DNA from: CBDFKV01 sp965249035
GTDB taxonomy: Bacteria > Pseudomonadota > Gammaproteobacteria > Arenicellales > Poriferihabitantaceae
DNA: 64,000 nt
NCBI GenBank assembly: GCA_965249035.1
Contig: CBDFKV010000004.1
Coordinates: forward strand, 1 to 64,000
Direction of reading: 5' to 3'
Part shown: in pieces, positions 8,216 through 17,430 of the stretch
Position numbering within the stretch: position 1 is the first letter of the stretch
Layout of the letters: every line of letters starts with the position of its first letter
The notes under the pieces: model-generated
What the model was told of the DNA's origin: nothing
Database searches by the model: none
What the model saw: only the letters and a program-made list of their open reading frames with translations
Program-made: the position numbers and the translations under genes

Positions 8216-8893
8216 ATGAAAACTGGAATTGATCACCTTGTTATCGGAGCAGCGAGCCTGAAACAGGGCATTGATTATGTAAAAGACTTTTTGGGAGTTG
8301 ATATACCTTTTGGTGGAGTCCATACGAAAATGGGAACACATAACCACCTCATGCAGCTTGGAAATAATATATTCCTTGAAATAATCGCAATAAACAACGA
8401 GATTGAGCCACCGGATAAGCCGCGGTGGTATGGCCTAGATGACCCTTTTATACGACAAAAAATAGATTTGGAGCCTACTTTGCTGACTTGGGTGGTAAAT
8501 ACAGAAAATATCAAAGCGTTAATCCGACGGGCAGCGTTTTCGCTTGGAAAAGCTGAGTTCATTAGTCGCGGAGAATTAAGCTGGTTTTTTGGACTTCCCG
8601 AAGACGGTCGGCTCTTGGGTGGCGGGATGTTGCCCTATGTGATCGAATGGCAAACAGACACCCATCCTTCACTAAATATGGCTAATTTAGGCTGCCGCCT
8701 CCGTAATTTGGAAATCTATCACCCTTATTCATCATGGTTAAAACATGCCCTAGAATCTATTGGCGCTCTAAACCTTGTAGACATCAATGAATTACCAAAA
8801 AGTGCTTCTCCCTATTTAGTAGCCCACATCAGCACTCCTTTTGGGATCAAAAAGTTACACAGCCATGCAGTGTTTGACAAAGCATTGCAATGA
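8216..8893 (+). CDS. VOC-superfamily glyoxalase-like protein
   Basis: About 225 residues. The N-terminus (GIDHLVIGAASLKQG) followed by LGVDIPFGG and a HNHLMQLGNNIFLEIIAI strand is the standard start of the glyoxalase-like domain found in uncharacterised VOC proteins. A second half with VIEWQ and a PSLNMANLGCRLRNLEI strand completes the paired modules. His10, a central His and Glu residues could form a metal site. Members range from dioxygenases to resistance proteins, and the substrate here is unknown. I start at ATG 8216 rather than TTG 8207. The frame stays open for about 60 codons after the TGA, into the convergent Nudix gene. Confidence 0.75.
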   Translation: MKTGIDHLVIGAASLKQGIDYVKDFLGVDIPFGGVHTKMGTHNHLMQLGNNIFLEIIAINNEIEPPDKPRWYGLDDPFIRQKIDLEPTLLTWVVNTENIKALIRRAAFSLGKAEFISRGELSWFFGLPEDGRLLGGGMLPYVIEWQTDTHPSLNMANLGCRLRNLEIYHPYSSWLKHALESIGALNLVDINELPKSASPYLVAHISTPFGIKKLHSHAVFDKALQ

Positions 8894-9058
8894 ACAATAG
8901 TGCGCTGCAGCAGTGATTTATTGGCTTTATTTGCTGAGAGCTTTTACCTAACAGACGACATCATCGACACCGAAATAATGCTGGTCTTCAAAGGCTATTC
9001 ACGTCACGATTTAGAGTCTCTATTCTCGGTTGAAACTAATAGAAAAAGCGCTCAGCAA

Positions 9059-9643
9059 TTACCGTTTTTGTAACACTTCTAACAGCGGACTGACAAAACG
9101 ATAAGTCAATCCCCACAAAGCCTTGTCATCACCTGGAAAGCGAATTGCTGGATAGGGCTGATCGCTAAAATCAAAGCTGAGCTCAATTGTGTTGGCCGAG
9201 TCAAGTAAGTGTGACAACGAGATCCATTCAAACTCAGCCACTTCATAATTGGCCCGCAAGTCCAAGACTTTGCTTGGATTAATCCAATACACAAAGCAGG
9301 CAATAATGACGCCAGCAGGGTGATTCGCGCGCCGACCCGACAATTCATCCAGCATTCCTAGTAGGCTGTGCTGACGAAGGTCGAGACTCACCTCTTCTAG
9401 TGTCTCGCGTACCGCCGTCTCAGTTAAGTGTGCATCACTTAACTCAAACCGACCACCGGGAAATGCGATATGCCCAGACCACGGGTCGGCAGGGTGTGTC
9501 GCGCGAGTAATGAATAACATTTCAGTCTCATCCTCGCCCTCACGTAGAACCATCGCCACCGCTGCCTGGCTTTCGCCGTTGCGGTCCAGTTTCTGCGCTT
9601 TTCGGTGGCTCAACCAAGCCTCGATACGCGCGCGATCACTCAT
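9059..9643 (-). CDS. Nudix hydrolase, CoA-pyrophosphatase type (NudL-like)
   Basis: About 194 residues from ATG 9643. The Nudix region has AFPGGR, an insert (FELSDAHL) and then ETAVRETLEEVSL. The extended spacing between GG and the RE-EE helix is typical of CoA diphosphatases (NudL/PCD1) that hydrolyse CoA and its derivatives to phosphopantetheine and 3',5'-ADP. The glycine of the usual EExG is replaced by Ser here, which is tolerated in some homologues. The start lies eight bases inside the end of the ABC transporter gene, so the two are translationally coupled. Confidence 0.88.
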   Translation of the reverse strand: MSDRARIEAWLSHRKAQKLDRNGESQAAVAMVLREGEDETEMLFITRATHPADPWSGHIAFPGGRFELSDAHLTETAVRETLEEVSLDLRQHSLLGMLDELSGRRANHPAGVIIACFVYWINPSKVLDLRANYEVAEFEWISLSHLLDSANTIELSFDFSDQPYPAIRFPGDDKALWGLTYRFVSPLLEVLQKR

Positions 9644-11537
9644 AGCTCGTATCCCCAAGAGCCAAGAAACCACCCGATTGGTGCGCCCACAGCGCAGCGT
9701 ATAAACCACCTTTGTTGATTAATTGCTCATGGCTACCTTGCTCAATAATCTGACCCTGATCCATCACCACCAGTCGATCTAGCATCGCAATCGTTGACAG
9801 GCGGTGTGCGATGGCGATCACGGTTTTATTTTGCATTAATTCAGCCAAACTTTCCTGAATCGCGACTTCGACTTCAGAATCAAGCGCGCTGGTTGCTTCG
9901 TCCAGCACCAAAATAGGTGCGTTTTTTAGCAGTACTCGTGCAATCGCAATGCGCTGACGCTGGCCACCTGACAGCTTAACTCCGCGCTCACCGACGTGAG
10001 CTGCATAGCCCGAACGACCGCTGGGGTCTTGTAAGTCGAGAATAAATGTGTGCGCATGTGCCTGTTTGGCTGCTTGAACGATATCATCCTCACTTGCCTC
10101 TGGGTTTCCATAGCGAATATTGTCTGTTACCGACCGATGCAGTAGTGACGTATCTTGGGTGACCATGCCGATCTGTGCACGCAAACTCTCCTGCGTGACT
10201 TCCGCTATATTGTGTCCGTCAATCCGCAGTTGACCGGATTCGATATCGTAGAAACGAAGCAATAAATTAACTAACGTTGATTTCCCCGCGCCCGAGCGGC
10301 CGACGACGCCGATTTTCTCTCCTGCCGCGATGTGCAAGGAAAAATCGTGCAACACCTTTTGTTTCTCACCCTCTGAGATCTGGCCATAATCAAAGTGAAT
10401 ACGGTCGAATTGGATATCGCCTTCTGTCACTGCTAGATCGTGGGCATTGGCTTGATCAATGATTGCGCGATCATGCGCCAGGGTGCCGATACCATCTTGC
10501 ACCACACCAATGTTTTCAAACAAGCCGGCGACTTCCCACAATATCCACTGCGACATACCTTGTAGGCGCAGCACCAAGCCGGTTGCAAAAGCAATGGCAC
10601 CGCCGGTAACGGCACCGATAGTCCACAACCACAACGACAGCGCACAGACCGAAAACAATAACAGCGAATTGATCAAACTTAAGGTCGAAGATAACAGCGT
10701 TACCAGGCGCATTTGCTGGTGCACTGAGTCCATAAAAACACCCATGCCGGCACGTGCGTATTGATCTTCGTAATCCGATTGTGCAAACATTTTGACCGTA
10801 CTGATATTGGTATAGCTGTCCACGATACGACCAGTCACACCTGAGCGCGCATCTGCCTGCTGTTGTGAAACATCACGCAGACGCGGAATAAAATGACGCA
10901 ATATCAAATAGTAAGCCGCCAGCCACAACAACATCGGCGCGGTCAGGCGCCAATCGCTACTGGCAAACAAGACCACTGCACCCACAAAATAGACACTGAC
11001 ATAGACCAATACTTCGGTGATTTTTAATACCGTCTCGCGCACACCCAGAGCGGTTTGCATCATTTTAGTTGCGACTCGGCCGGCGAAGTCATTTTCAAAA
11101 AACTGAATGCTTTGACGCAACAGATAACGGTGTGCCTGCCAACGCGTGCGCATCGCAAAATTACCCAATAAGCCTTGGTGTATCAACGCTTCATGTGAGA
11201 ATTTAAGCAGCGGTAAGATAATCAGCACTAAAACTCCCATGCCGATCAATGTCTTCTGGTGTGATGTCCAAAATGTTGCGCGATCACTGCTGGCGACCCA
11301 GTCCACTAAATCACCCACAAACGCAAACAAACCGACTTCAATCAGGGCGATAACAGCAGCGAAAATCGAGCTAAGTAGAACCAGCTTCCAAAAAGGCTGG
11401 GTGTAGTACCAAATAAAGGCGAACAAGCCTTGGGGAGGCTTCTCGGGTAGCGCAGCAGGGAAAGGATCGCTACTGTTTTCCAGCCTGCTAAATAGCGCAT
11501 TCAGTAGCGACTTCAGTGATAGCGATGATTTGCTCAC
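9636..11537 (-). CDS. ABC exporter, fused membrane and ATP-binding domains
   Basis: A 633-residue half transporter. Six membrane helices lie within about residues 45-345 (type IV exporter fold), followed by an ATPase domain with Walker A GRSGAGKST at 413-421, signature LSGGQ at 522-526 and Walker B ILVLDE at 542-547. It would work as a homodimer, exporting a lipid, peptide or drug. It is of the MsbA/lipid-exporter-like type in layout, but the substrate cannot be read from sequence. The start ATG 11537 overlaps no neighbour. Downstream it overlaps the NudL-like gene by eight bases. Confidence 0.93.
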   Translation of the reverse strand: MSKSSLSLKSLLNALFSRLENSSDPFPAALPEKPPQGLFAFIWYYTQPFWKLVLLSSIFAAVIALIEVGLFAFVGDLVDWVASSDRATFWTSHQKTLIGMGVLVLIILPLLKFSHEALIHQGLLGNFAMRTRWQAHRYLLRQSIQFFENDFAGRVATKMMQTALGVRETVLKITEVLVYVSVYFVGAVVLFASSDWRLTAPMLLWLAAYYLILRHFIPRLRDVSQQQADARSGVTGRIVDSYTNISTVKMFAQSDYEDQYARAGMGVFMDSVHQQMRLVTLLSSTLSLINSLLLFSVCALSLWLWTIGAVTGGAIAFATGLVLRLQGMSQWILWEVAGLFENIGVVQDGIGTLAHDRAIIDQANAHDLAVTEGDIQFDRIHFDYGQISEGEKQKVLHDFSLHIAAGEKIGVVGRSGAGKSTLVNLLLRFYDIESGQLRIDGHNIAEVTQESLRAQIGMVTQDTSLLHRSVTDNIRYGNPEASEDDIVQAAKQAHAHTFILDLQDPSGRSGYAAHVGERGVKLSGGQRQRIAIARVLLKNAPILVLDEATSALDSEVEVAIQESLAELMQNKTVIAIAHRLSTIAMLDRLVVMDQGQIIEQGSHEQLINKGGLYAALWAHQSGGFLALGDTSYE

Positions 11538-11608
11538 AACCCATCCTGCGTTTGAGTCCTACGCCGATTGCTGACACTGAAGTAAGAAAGTCTGAACACG
11601 TTCGAGAC

Positions 11609-13054
11609 CTACATCAGGCCAGCCAAGATCGATATGCCTTTTTCGATTTGAGCCGCAGGGATAGACGAAAACCCTAATCTAAAAAAGTTATCGCGCCGAT
11701 TGGTAGGATCAAAAAATGCACCGCCCGGTTCAATCAACACGCCGTGCTGTCGGGCGCGGACAGCCAACTCTTGGGCATCCAGACCTTCTGGTCCTTTGAC
11801 CCAAAATGAGGAACCGCCGAAGCTGGGGCTAGGCGCAGCACCGGGGAAGTGTTGATCCAAAGCCGCTTGCATCACGGTTGAGCGGTGATGGAGCGTGTGG
11901 GTAATTCGTCGCACCAGCGCATCGTGATAGCCGCGCTTTAGAAACTGGGCGACTATAAATTGATTATTGGCCGGTGGGTGACGCAGAGTGATGCGGCGCA
12001 AAGCACGTGCTTGCTGGATAAAGGGTTTGGGGCCAACGATAAACCCCAGCCGGATCCCCGGTGCTAGTGTTTTGGATAAGCTGCTGACATAGATAACCCG
12101 GCCATTCTGATCAATACTTTTCAACGCGGGAGTGGGTTTGCCGACATAATTGAATTCAGACTCGTAATCGTCTTCAATAATCAGGTAGTCATGTTGGCTC
12201 GCGTGCTCCAGCAACTCGGCTCGACGCGACTGAGGCATGGTGACATTGCTGGGGTACTGGTGGCTGGGTGTGCAATAGACCACATCACAATCCTTAAGCG
12301 CATCGCTGATCACCATGCCATCCGCATCAATATCGATATTCTTGAACTGGTTGGTGTAACTCAAAAAGGCATTGCGGGCATCAACATAGCCCGGGTTTTC
12401 CAAGCCGATGGTCTTGCTATTGTCCAGCAACAGTTGTGCCGCCATAAAAATCGAATGTTGGGCGCCGACGGTGATTAGAATCTCATCAAAGTCCACAAAA
12501 ATCCCGCGCCTTGGCAGCAGCTTGGAATGAATTTGTTCGACCAGCTCTTGGTTGTCTTGGTCGATGTGGTCGGCAGCCCAGCTGTGTATCGCAGCAATGC
12601 TGGCAGCCTCCCGACAACATTCGCGCCAATCGGCGATCGGGAATAGCTTTTTATCGAATTGCCCGCATAAAAAGGGATATGGTGCGGTTTGCCAATTTTT
12701 GGGCTTGCGGTTATACGAGAAGTTTCTGGGTAATGAGACCAGTCTCTGAGACCAATCCAATTCGCTTTCCTTACCGTGGCTAGGCCGTGCCGCATAGCCA
12801 TCCAACACATCTTCACGGACATAAAACCCGCTGCGTTGCTTGGACTCAATAAATCCTTCATCCATCAGGTTTTGGTAGGCCAACACCACGGTATTGCGCG
12901 CTACTTTCAATTGCTCTGCCAGCTTTCGACCAGATGGTAATGAACTACCCGGCGCCAAGTGCCGATTGAGAATGGCGTTAACCATCATTTCCTGGATTTG
13001 TGCTTGCAGCGTTCCAGAGTGGTTTTCAGGTAGTTTAAATAAGTATTCGGTCAT
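11609..13054 (-). CDS. MocR-type regulator: GntR winged helix fused to aminotransferase-like domain
   Basis: 481 residues. A GntR winged helix (about 12-80; LPSGRKLAEQLKVARNTV) is joined by a linker to a fold-type I aminotransferase-like domain with the PLP-binding lysine in SSLSKTLAPG (Lys328) and DDYESEF at 295-301. MocR proteins use PLP to sense an amino compound, classically GABA, taurine or ectoine precursors, and usually activate a neighbouring aminotransferase gene. That is the arrangement here: the aminotransferase at 13190 is divergent. CACGATATCACC at 13062-13073 and CACGATCACC at 13148-13157 in the shared region could be its direct-repeat sites (inference). Confidence 0.93.
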   Translation of the reverse strand: MTEYLFKLPENHSGTLQAQIQEMMVNAILNRHLAPGSSLPSGRKLAEQLKVARNTVVLAYQNLMDEGFIESKQRSGFYVREDVLDGYAARPSHGKESELDWSQRLVSLPRNFSYNRKPKNWQTAPYPFLCGQFDKKLFPIADWRECCREAASIAAIHSWAADHIDQDNQELVEQIHSKLLPRRGIFVDFDEILITVGAQHSIFMAAQLLLDNSKTIGLENPGYVDARNAFLSYTNQFKNIDIDADGMVISDALKDCDVVYCTPSHQYPSNVTMPQSRRAELLEHASQHDYLIIEDDYESEFNYVGKPTPALKSIDQNGRVIYVSSLSKTLAPGIRLGFIVGPKPFIQQARALRRITLRHPPANNQFIVAQFLKRGYHDALVRRITHTLHHRSTVMQAALDQHFPGAAPSPSFGGSSFWVKGPEGLDAQELAVRARQHGVLIEPGGAFFDPTNRRDNFFRLGFSSIPAAQIEKGISILAGLM

Positions 13055-13189
13055 GGCATGTCACGATATCACCGCTGCGACTGGACTCACCGCCACAGAT
13101 AGGCTGGTTCTATATCAGGAAGACGCTTCAAGTCTATGCTATTGGTTCACGATCACCTAGTTGTTTTAATCAGATACGGAAGTTTAGCC

Positions 13190-14503
13190 ATGGCACTGAG
13201 TCCCACACAATTACAAAATTACTGGATGCCGTTTACCGGTAACCGCGATTTTAAATCTAACCCTCGCATGATTCTAAGGGCTGAGGGCGCCTATTTATAT
13301 GATGATCAAGGTAACGCCATTCTGGACGGATCGTCTGGTTTGTTTTGTTCCCCGTTGGGTCATTGCCGGGAAGAGATCGTACAAGCGGTTAGCAAACAAT
13401 TATCTGAGCTGGATTATGTCGCACCCTTCCAGACCGCGCAGCCACTCAGTTTTGAATTCGCCTCGCGTTTGGCCAAGATGCTACCCGACTCATTAAATCA
13501 TCTATTCTTTACCAATTCGGGCTCTGAGTCGGTCGATACGGCGATGAAAATCGCAATGGCCTACCACTATGCTCGTGGTGAAGGTCAGCGCACCCGATTT
13601 GCCTCACGCGAACGCGCCTATCACGGTGTGAATATGGGGGGTGTATCACTCAGTGGCATGATCAAAAACCGCCAGGCCTTTGGCCCTGGCTTGCCGGGCG
13701 TCGTACATATGCGTCATACCTGGCAATCAGAAAACCGCTTTACTCGTGGACAACCGCAGAGCGGTGCTGAGTTAGCGGATGATTTAGAGCACATCGCATT
13801 GAACTACGGCCCGGATACCATAGCGGCTTGCTTTGTTGAGCCGATCGCAGGTTCTACTGGCTGCCTGGTCCCCCCTGTCGGCTATTTGCAACGCTTGCGC
13901 GAAATTTGTGACAAATACGGCATTTTGCTGGTATTTGATGAAGTTATTACCGCTTTTGGTCGCACCGGGAATGCTTTTGGTGCTGATAGCTTTGGTGTGG
14001 TTCCAGACATCATGACCCTAGCAAAAGCCTTAACCAATGCGGTTCAACCCATGGGTGCAGTAGCGGTGAGTGATAGCGTTCATGACGCTATTTTCAATGC
14101 CGCCCCTGAAAAAGCAGTTGAGCTATTCCACGGCTACACCTATTCAGCCCATCCGGGCGCGTGTGCGGCGGGTCTTGCGACGCTGGATTTATTCGAAAAA
14201 GAACAGTCTTTTCAGGCCGCCGCAGATATGTCCGAGCATTTTCTGGACACTATGTTTGCACTCAGCGATTTGCCCGCTGTAACCGATATTCGCGGCTATG
14301 GCTTACTCGCCGGGATTGATCTAGCAGCTGACCCGGCTGGCCCTGGCGTGAAAGGCTTGGCAGTGCAAAAAGGCTTGTTTCACGGTGGATTAAATATCAA
14401 AGCAACCGGCGATTGTATTTTGGTCGCTCCGCAATTCATTATGGATCGCGACCAAGTCAGCCAAATTGGCGACATATTGCGCTCTGTGCTGAGCAAAGCC
14501 TGA
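13190..14503 (+). CDS. Class III aminotransferase, omega-amino acid:pyruvate (beta-alanine) type
   Basis: 437 residues from ATG 13190; an upstream frame to 13136 lacks support. Fold-type I features are visible: GSES at 111-114, FDEVITAFGRTG with Asp250, and the PLP lysine Lys279 in TLAKALTN. The N-terminus (LQNYWMPFTGNRDFK) and HTWQ are typical of beta-alanine/omega-amino acid:pyruvate transaminases (BauA/OapT group), which move the amino group of beta-alanine or similar omega-amines to pyruvate. No semialdehyde dehydrogenase gene (mmsA) follows, which is the common partner. Regulation by the divergent MocR protein is likely. Confidence 0.92.
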   Translation: MALSPTQLQNYWMPFTGNRDFKSNPRMILRAEGAYLYDDQGNAILDGSSGLFCSPLGHCREEIVQAVSKQLSELDYVAPFQTAQPLSFEFASRLAKMLPDSLNHLFFTNSGSESVDTAMKIAMAYHYARGEGQRTRFASRERAYHGVNMGGVSLSGMIKNRQAFGPGLPGVVHMRHTWQSENRFTRGQPQSGAELADDLEHIALNYGPDTIAACFVEPIAGSTGCLVPPVGYLQRLREICDKYGILLVFDEVITAFGRTGNAFGADSFGVVPDIMTLAKALTNAVQPMGAVAVSDSVHDAIFNAAPEKAVELFHGYTYSAHPGACAAGLATLDLFEKEQSFQAAADMSEHFLDTMFALSDLPAVTDIRGYGLLAGIDLAADPAGPGVKGLAVQKGLFHGGLNIKATGDCILVAPQFIMDRDQVSQIGDILRSVLSKA

Positions 14504-14527
14504 GTCAATTAAGATCATCTCATTTGA

Positions 14528-14561
14528 GCCACCTGCCTATTAAATGGGCAGGTGGCTTTTT
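14528..14561 (+). terminator. Intrinsic terminator after the aminotransferase gene
   Basis: GCCACCTGCC at 14528-14537 pairs with GGCAGGTGGC at 14547-14556, followed by five T residues. A strong ten-pair stem 25 bases after the stop codon. Confidence 0.92.
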
Positions 14562-14667
14562 GTCATTTAGTGCTGGTTCTTGAGCTTCTCACACTTATCG
14601 GAATTAGGCTCGCTTGATCTAAAGCGCGTATAATCTGCCGCTCTTGCTATTTGCTATAGGCTTTGAC

Positions 14668-15390
14668 ATGAGCGCGCACCCTCACAATACTAGTCTGAAC
14701 GTCGATCAGAATGAGATCGCCAAGTTCTCTGAACTCGCTTCCCGCTGGTGGGATAAGGAAAGCGAGTTTCGGCCCTTGCACCAGATCAATCCTTTGCGCC
14801 TGGATTTCATCGAAAAAGATGGCAAATTAAGGGGGCTTGAAGTGTTGGACGTGGGCTGCGGTGGTGGCATTTTATCGGAGGCAATGGCTGACAGTGGTGC
14901 CACAGTCACCGGGATAGATCTGGGCGAAAAGGCACTGTCGGTAGCGCGCTTGCACGCCTTGGAATCCGAGATTGATGTTAGCTACGAGCAAATTGCCGCC
15001 GAAACATTCGCAGATCAACACCCCAGCCGATTTGACGTAGTCACTTGCATGGAGATGCTGGAGCATGTGCCTGACCCAGCCAGCATTATCACTGCCTGTG
15101 CCCAATTAGTTAAACCAGGTGGCCGCGTCTATTTCTCGACCATCAACCGCAACCCCAAAGCCTGGGCGCTGGCGGTTTTAGGAGCGGAATACATCCTCAA
15201 TCTGCTTCCTCGCGGCACCCACGATTATGAAAAATTCATTCGCCCCAGCGAAATGCACGCCTGGGCTGAATCAGCCGGGCTAGAATTCAAAGAAATGATT
15301 GGCATGCATTACAACCCCTTGTTCAAAACCTATAAATTGGCGTCGGGGCTGGACGTTAATTACATGGTTCGGGCTGAGCGCGTTGCCTAA
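14668..15390 (+). CDS. ubiG: Ubiquinone biosynthesis O-methyltransferase UbiG
   Basis: UbiG performs both O-methylations of ubiquinone synthesis using SAM. About 240 residues from ATG 14668. The N-terminus has the diagnostic EIAKFSELASRWWDKESEF and PLRLDFI; SAM motif I is VLDVGCGGG, and EMLEHVPDP and FSTINRN follow. The upstream frame to 14644 starts with TTG and is not needed. The stop overlaps the start of the phosphatase gene by eight bases, the ubiG-gph order known from other gammaproteobacteria. Confidence 0.97.
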   Translation: MSAHPHNTSLNVDQNEIAKFSELASRWWDKESEFRPLHQINPLRLDFIEKDGKLRGLEVLDVGCGGGILSEAMADSGATVTGIDLGEKALSVARLHALESEIDVSYEQIAAETFADQHPSRFDVVTCMEMLEHVPDPASIITACAQLVKPGGRVYFSTINRNPKAWALAVLGAEYILNLLPRGTHDYEKFIRPSEMHAWAESAGLEFKEMIGMHYNPLFKTYKLASGLDVNYMVRAERVA

Positions 15391-16060
15391 AGGCAATCTC
15401 AAACCCAGGTCTAGAGCTAAACATATCCTGTTTGATCTAGACGGTACGATCGCCGATACAGCACCGGATTTAGCCTTAGCGCTGAATCGGGTGTTGCTGG
15501 CCCATGGGCACGCCGAATTACCCCTGTCTGCAGTCAGACCCTACGTATCGCGCGGTGCTGGAGGCATGATTGAGCGCGGTTTTGGCTTAGCCGTAGATGA
15601 TGCGCGGGCTAAACCATTGCAACTTGAGTTAATTGCTTACTACGAGCAGCGCCTGCTGGATAAAACCACTTTGTTTGATGGCGTTGCCGATTTACTCGAC
15701 TGGTTGGATGCACGCAAAATTATCTGGGGGGTGGTGACCAATAAAATCACTCGGTTGACGGAGCCTTTGCTAGAGCAAATGGGCTTATTGGATCGTGCCC
15801 ATTGCGTCGTCAGCGGTGATACCTCACCCGAACGCAAACCCTCACCAGTACCGCTACTACATGCTTGTGGAATAGCGGGCATATTGCCGGAAGATACGAT
15901 TTATCTGGGCGATGATGCGCGTGATATCCAAGCCGGCAATGCAGCCGGGATGACGTCGCTGATAGCTTCCTGGGGTTATATTCATGCTGACGAACGGCTG
16001 TCTGACTGGGGTGCCGATGCCATACTCGCATCAGCCAGTGAATCGATCGATTGGCTGTAG
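15383..16060 (+). CDS. gph: HAD-family phosphatase, phosphoglycolate phosphatase type
   Basis: Phosphoglycolate phosphatase recycles 2-phosphoglycolate formed in DNA repair; this subgroup next to ubiG may instead be MupP, which acts in a peptidoglycan recycling route. HAD motif I is FDLDGTIADTAPD, motif II is in VVTNK, and motif IV is YLGDDARD. No ATG lies between the window-frame start inside ubiG and motif I, so the likely start is TTG 15383, overlapping the ubiG stop. That gives 225 residues, the normal size. rmuC begins 12 bases later, so ubiG-gph-rmuC form one unit. Confidence 0.9.
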   Translation: MPKGNLKPRSRAKHILFDLDGTIADTAPDLALALNRVLLAHGHAELPLSAVRPYVSRGAGGMIERGFGLAVDDARAKPLQLELIAYYEQRLLDKTTLFDGVADLLDWLDARKIIWGVVTNKITRLTEPLLEQMGLLDRAHCVVSGDTSPERKPSPVPLLHACGIAGILPEDTIYLGDDARDIQAGNAAGMTSLIASWGYIHADERLSDWGADAILASASESIDWL

Positions 16061-16072
16061 CCCTCCGGATTA

Positions 16073-17332
16073 ATGGAGCCACCCAACGCCTACCAGTTAT
16101 TGTCCATCGCTACTGGCGATTGGCGCAACGTGGCCTTGGTCGGCGGCGTGCTTGTACTCTTTTTCCTGCTAGGGTGGCTATTCGCTCGTCTTGGCAGCGC
16201 TCGCAGAATTGCTACCCTTGAAGCCATGTTGGACTACGAAATGCGTTCAGCGGATGAGCGGTTGGACAGCATGAGCGAGCACTTTTCGGCTTTGTCGTCC
16301 AACGCGCTACGCGAAAACAATCAAAGCTTTATTCAGCTTGCCGGACAAGTCATGCGAGAGTTTCACTTGCGTGCTGACCAAGAGCTCAAAAACCGTGAAA
16401 CCGCCATCGAGGGTTTGGTCAAACCCATCGAAGCGGCAATCAGCCAAACTCAAACCCAACTCAAAGAATTTGATCAAAGCACCCGCCAGAGCCAGGGCGC
16501 ATTGGGTGGCCAGTTAAAGGCCATGACCGAAGCACAGCTACACTTGCAACAAGAAACAAGACACTTGAGCCAAGCTATGCGTCGCCCGGAAGTGCGCGGC
16601 CAGTGGGGGGAAATTACGCTGAAGCGCTTGGTCGAGCTGGCCGGAATGGTGGAATACGCGGATTTTCAGCAACAAGTCTCGGTACAAACCGATGAGGGTC
16701 TGCTGCGGCCCGATATGGTCGTCAAAATGCCCAATCAGCGCCAAATTGTGGTAGATGTCAAAACCCCGCTGGATGCGTATTTAGCTGCCGTTGAAGCGCC
16801 CGACGAAGCTACCAAACTAGTGCAGCTCAAGCGCCATGCTAAGCAAGTCCGTGCTCGCGTACTGGAACTTGCGCAGAAACAGTATTGGGCCCAGTTTGAG
16901 CCATCACCTGACTTTGTGGTGCTGTTTATACCGGGTGATCAGTTTTTAAGTGCTGCGCTGGATCAAGATGACACCTTGCTAGAATACGCTCTACAGAAAA
17001 AAGTCATTCTGTCGACCCCAACCAGCCTGATCGCCTTGTTGCGGATCATTGCCTTTGGCTGGCAACAGAATCAGCTGGACGAAGAAACCCAAACGGTTCG
17101 TCGAATGGCCAAGGATTTCGATCAGCGCTTACGATTATTTCAAAGCCACTTAGCGGAAACCGGCTCAAATCTAGAAAAGGCCTCTAAAGCTTATAATCGA
17201 GCGGTACGGTCGTGGGAGAAAAAGCTCACCCCAATGAGCAAGCGTTTTGCGCGGTTTAATCCGAGTGATGATCAGCCCAAAGATCCATTAAGTGCTTTAG
17301 AAGAACCCATAGATCGCCTGAAGGATTACTAA
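16073..17332 (+). CDS. rmuC: DNA recombination protein RmuC
   Basis: RmuC-family proteins are membrane-anchored, limit recombination at inverted repeats and carry a nuclease-like domain. The 419 residues show an N-terminal membrane helix (about 20-38), a long coiled coil (about 40-170) and the conserved core starting RRPEVRGQWGEITLKRLVELAGM. The core also has VVDVKTPLDAYL, the PD-(D/E)xK-like region, and VVLFIPGDQF. The length is typical. It follows gph by 12 bases. Confidence 0.95.
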   Translation: MEPPNAYQLLSIATGDWRNVALVGGVLVLFFLLGWLFARLGSARRIATLEAMLDYEMRSADERLDSMSEHFSALSSNALRENNQSFIQLAGQVMREFHLRADQELKNRETAIEGLVKPIEAAISQTQTQLKEFDQSTRQSQGALGGQLKAMTEAQLHLQQETRHLSQAMRRPEVRGQWGEITLKRLVELAGMVEYADFQQQVSVQTDEGLLRPDMVVKMPNQRQIVVDVKTPLDAYLAAVEAPDEATKLVQLKRHAKQVRARVLELAQKQYWAQFEPSPDFVVLFIPGDQFLSAALDQDDTLLEYALQKKVILSTPTSLIALLRIIAFGWQQNQLDEETQTVRRMAKDFDQRLRLFQSHLAETGSNLEKASKAYNRAVRSWEKKLTPMSKRFARFNPSDDQPKDPLSALEEPIDRLKDY

Positions 17333-17430
17333 ACCCTTAAGCCCAATTAAGGCTTTACTTGTAACTTAGGGCACTTCGCCCTATTATTCGATGTTCTGCT
17401 CGACATTATCAAATTTAACGGAGGAACAAG

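Noticed and set aside
8894..9073. Open extension of the VOC frame beyond its TGA
   Set aside because: About 60 codons in frame, but it overlaps the convergent Nudix gene end and shows no family resemblance. A chance open frame is simpler than read-through or selenocysteine use.
12191..12478. Forward 95-codon frame inside the MocR gene
   Set aside because: Antisense shadow of a gene with clear domains; no independent start signals.
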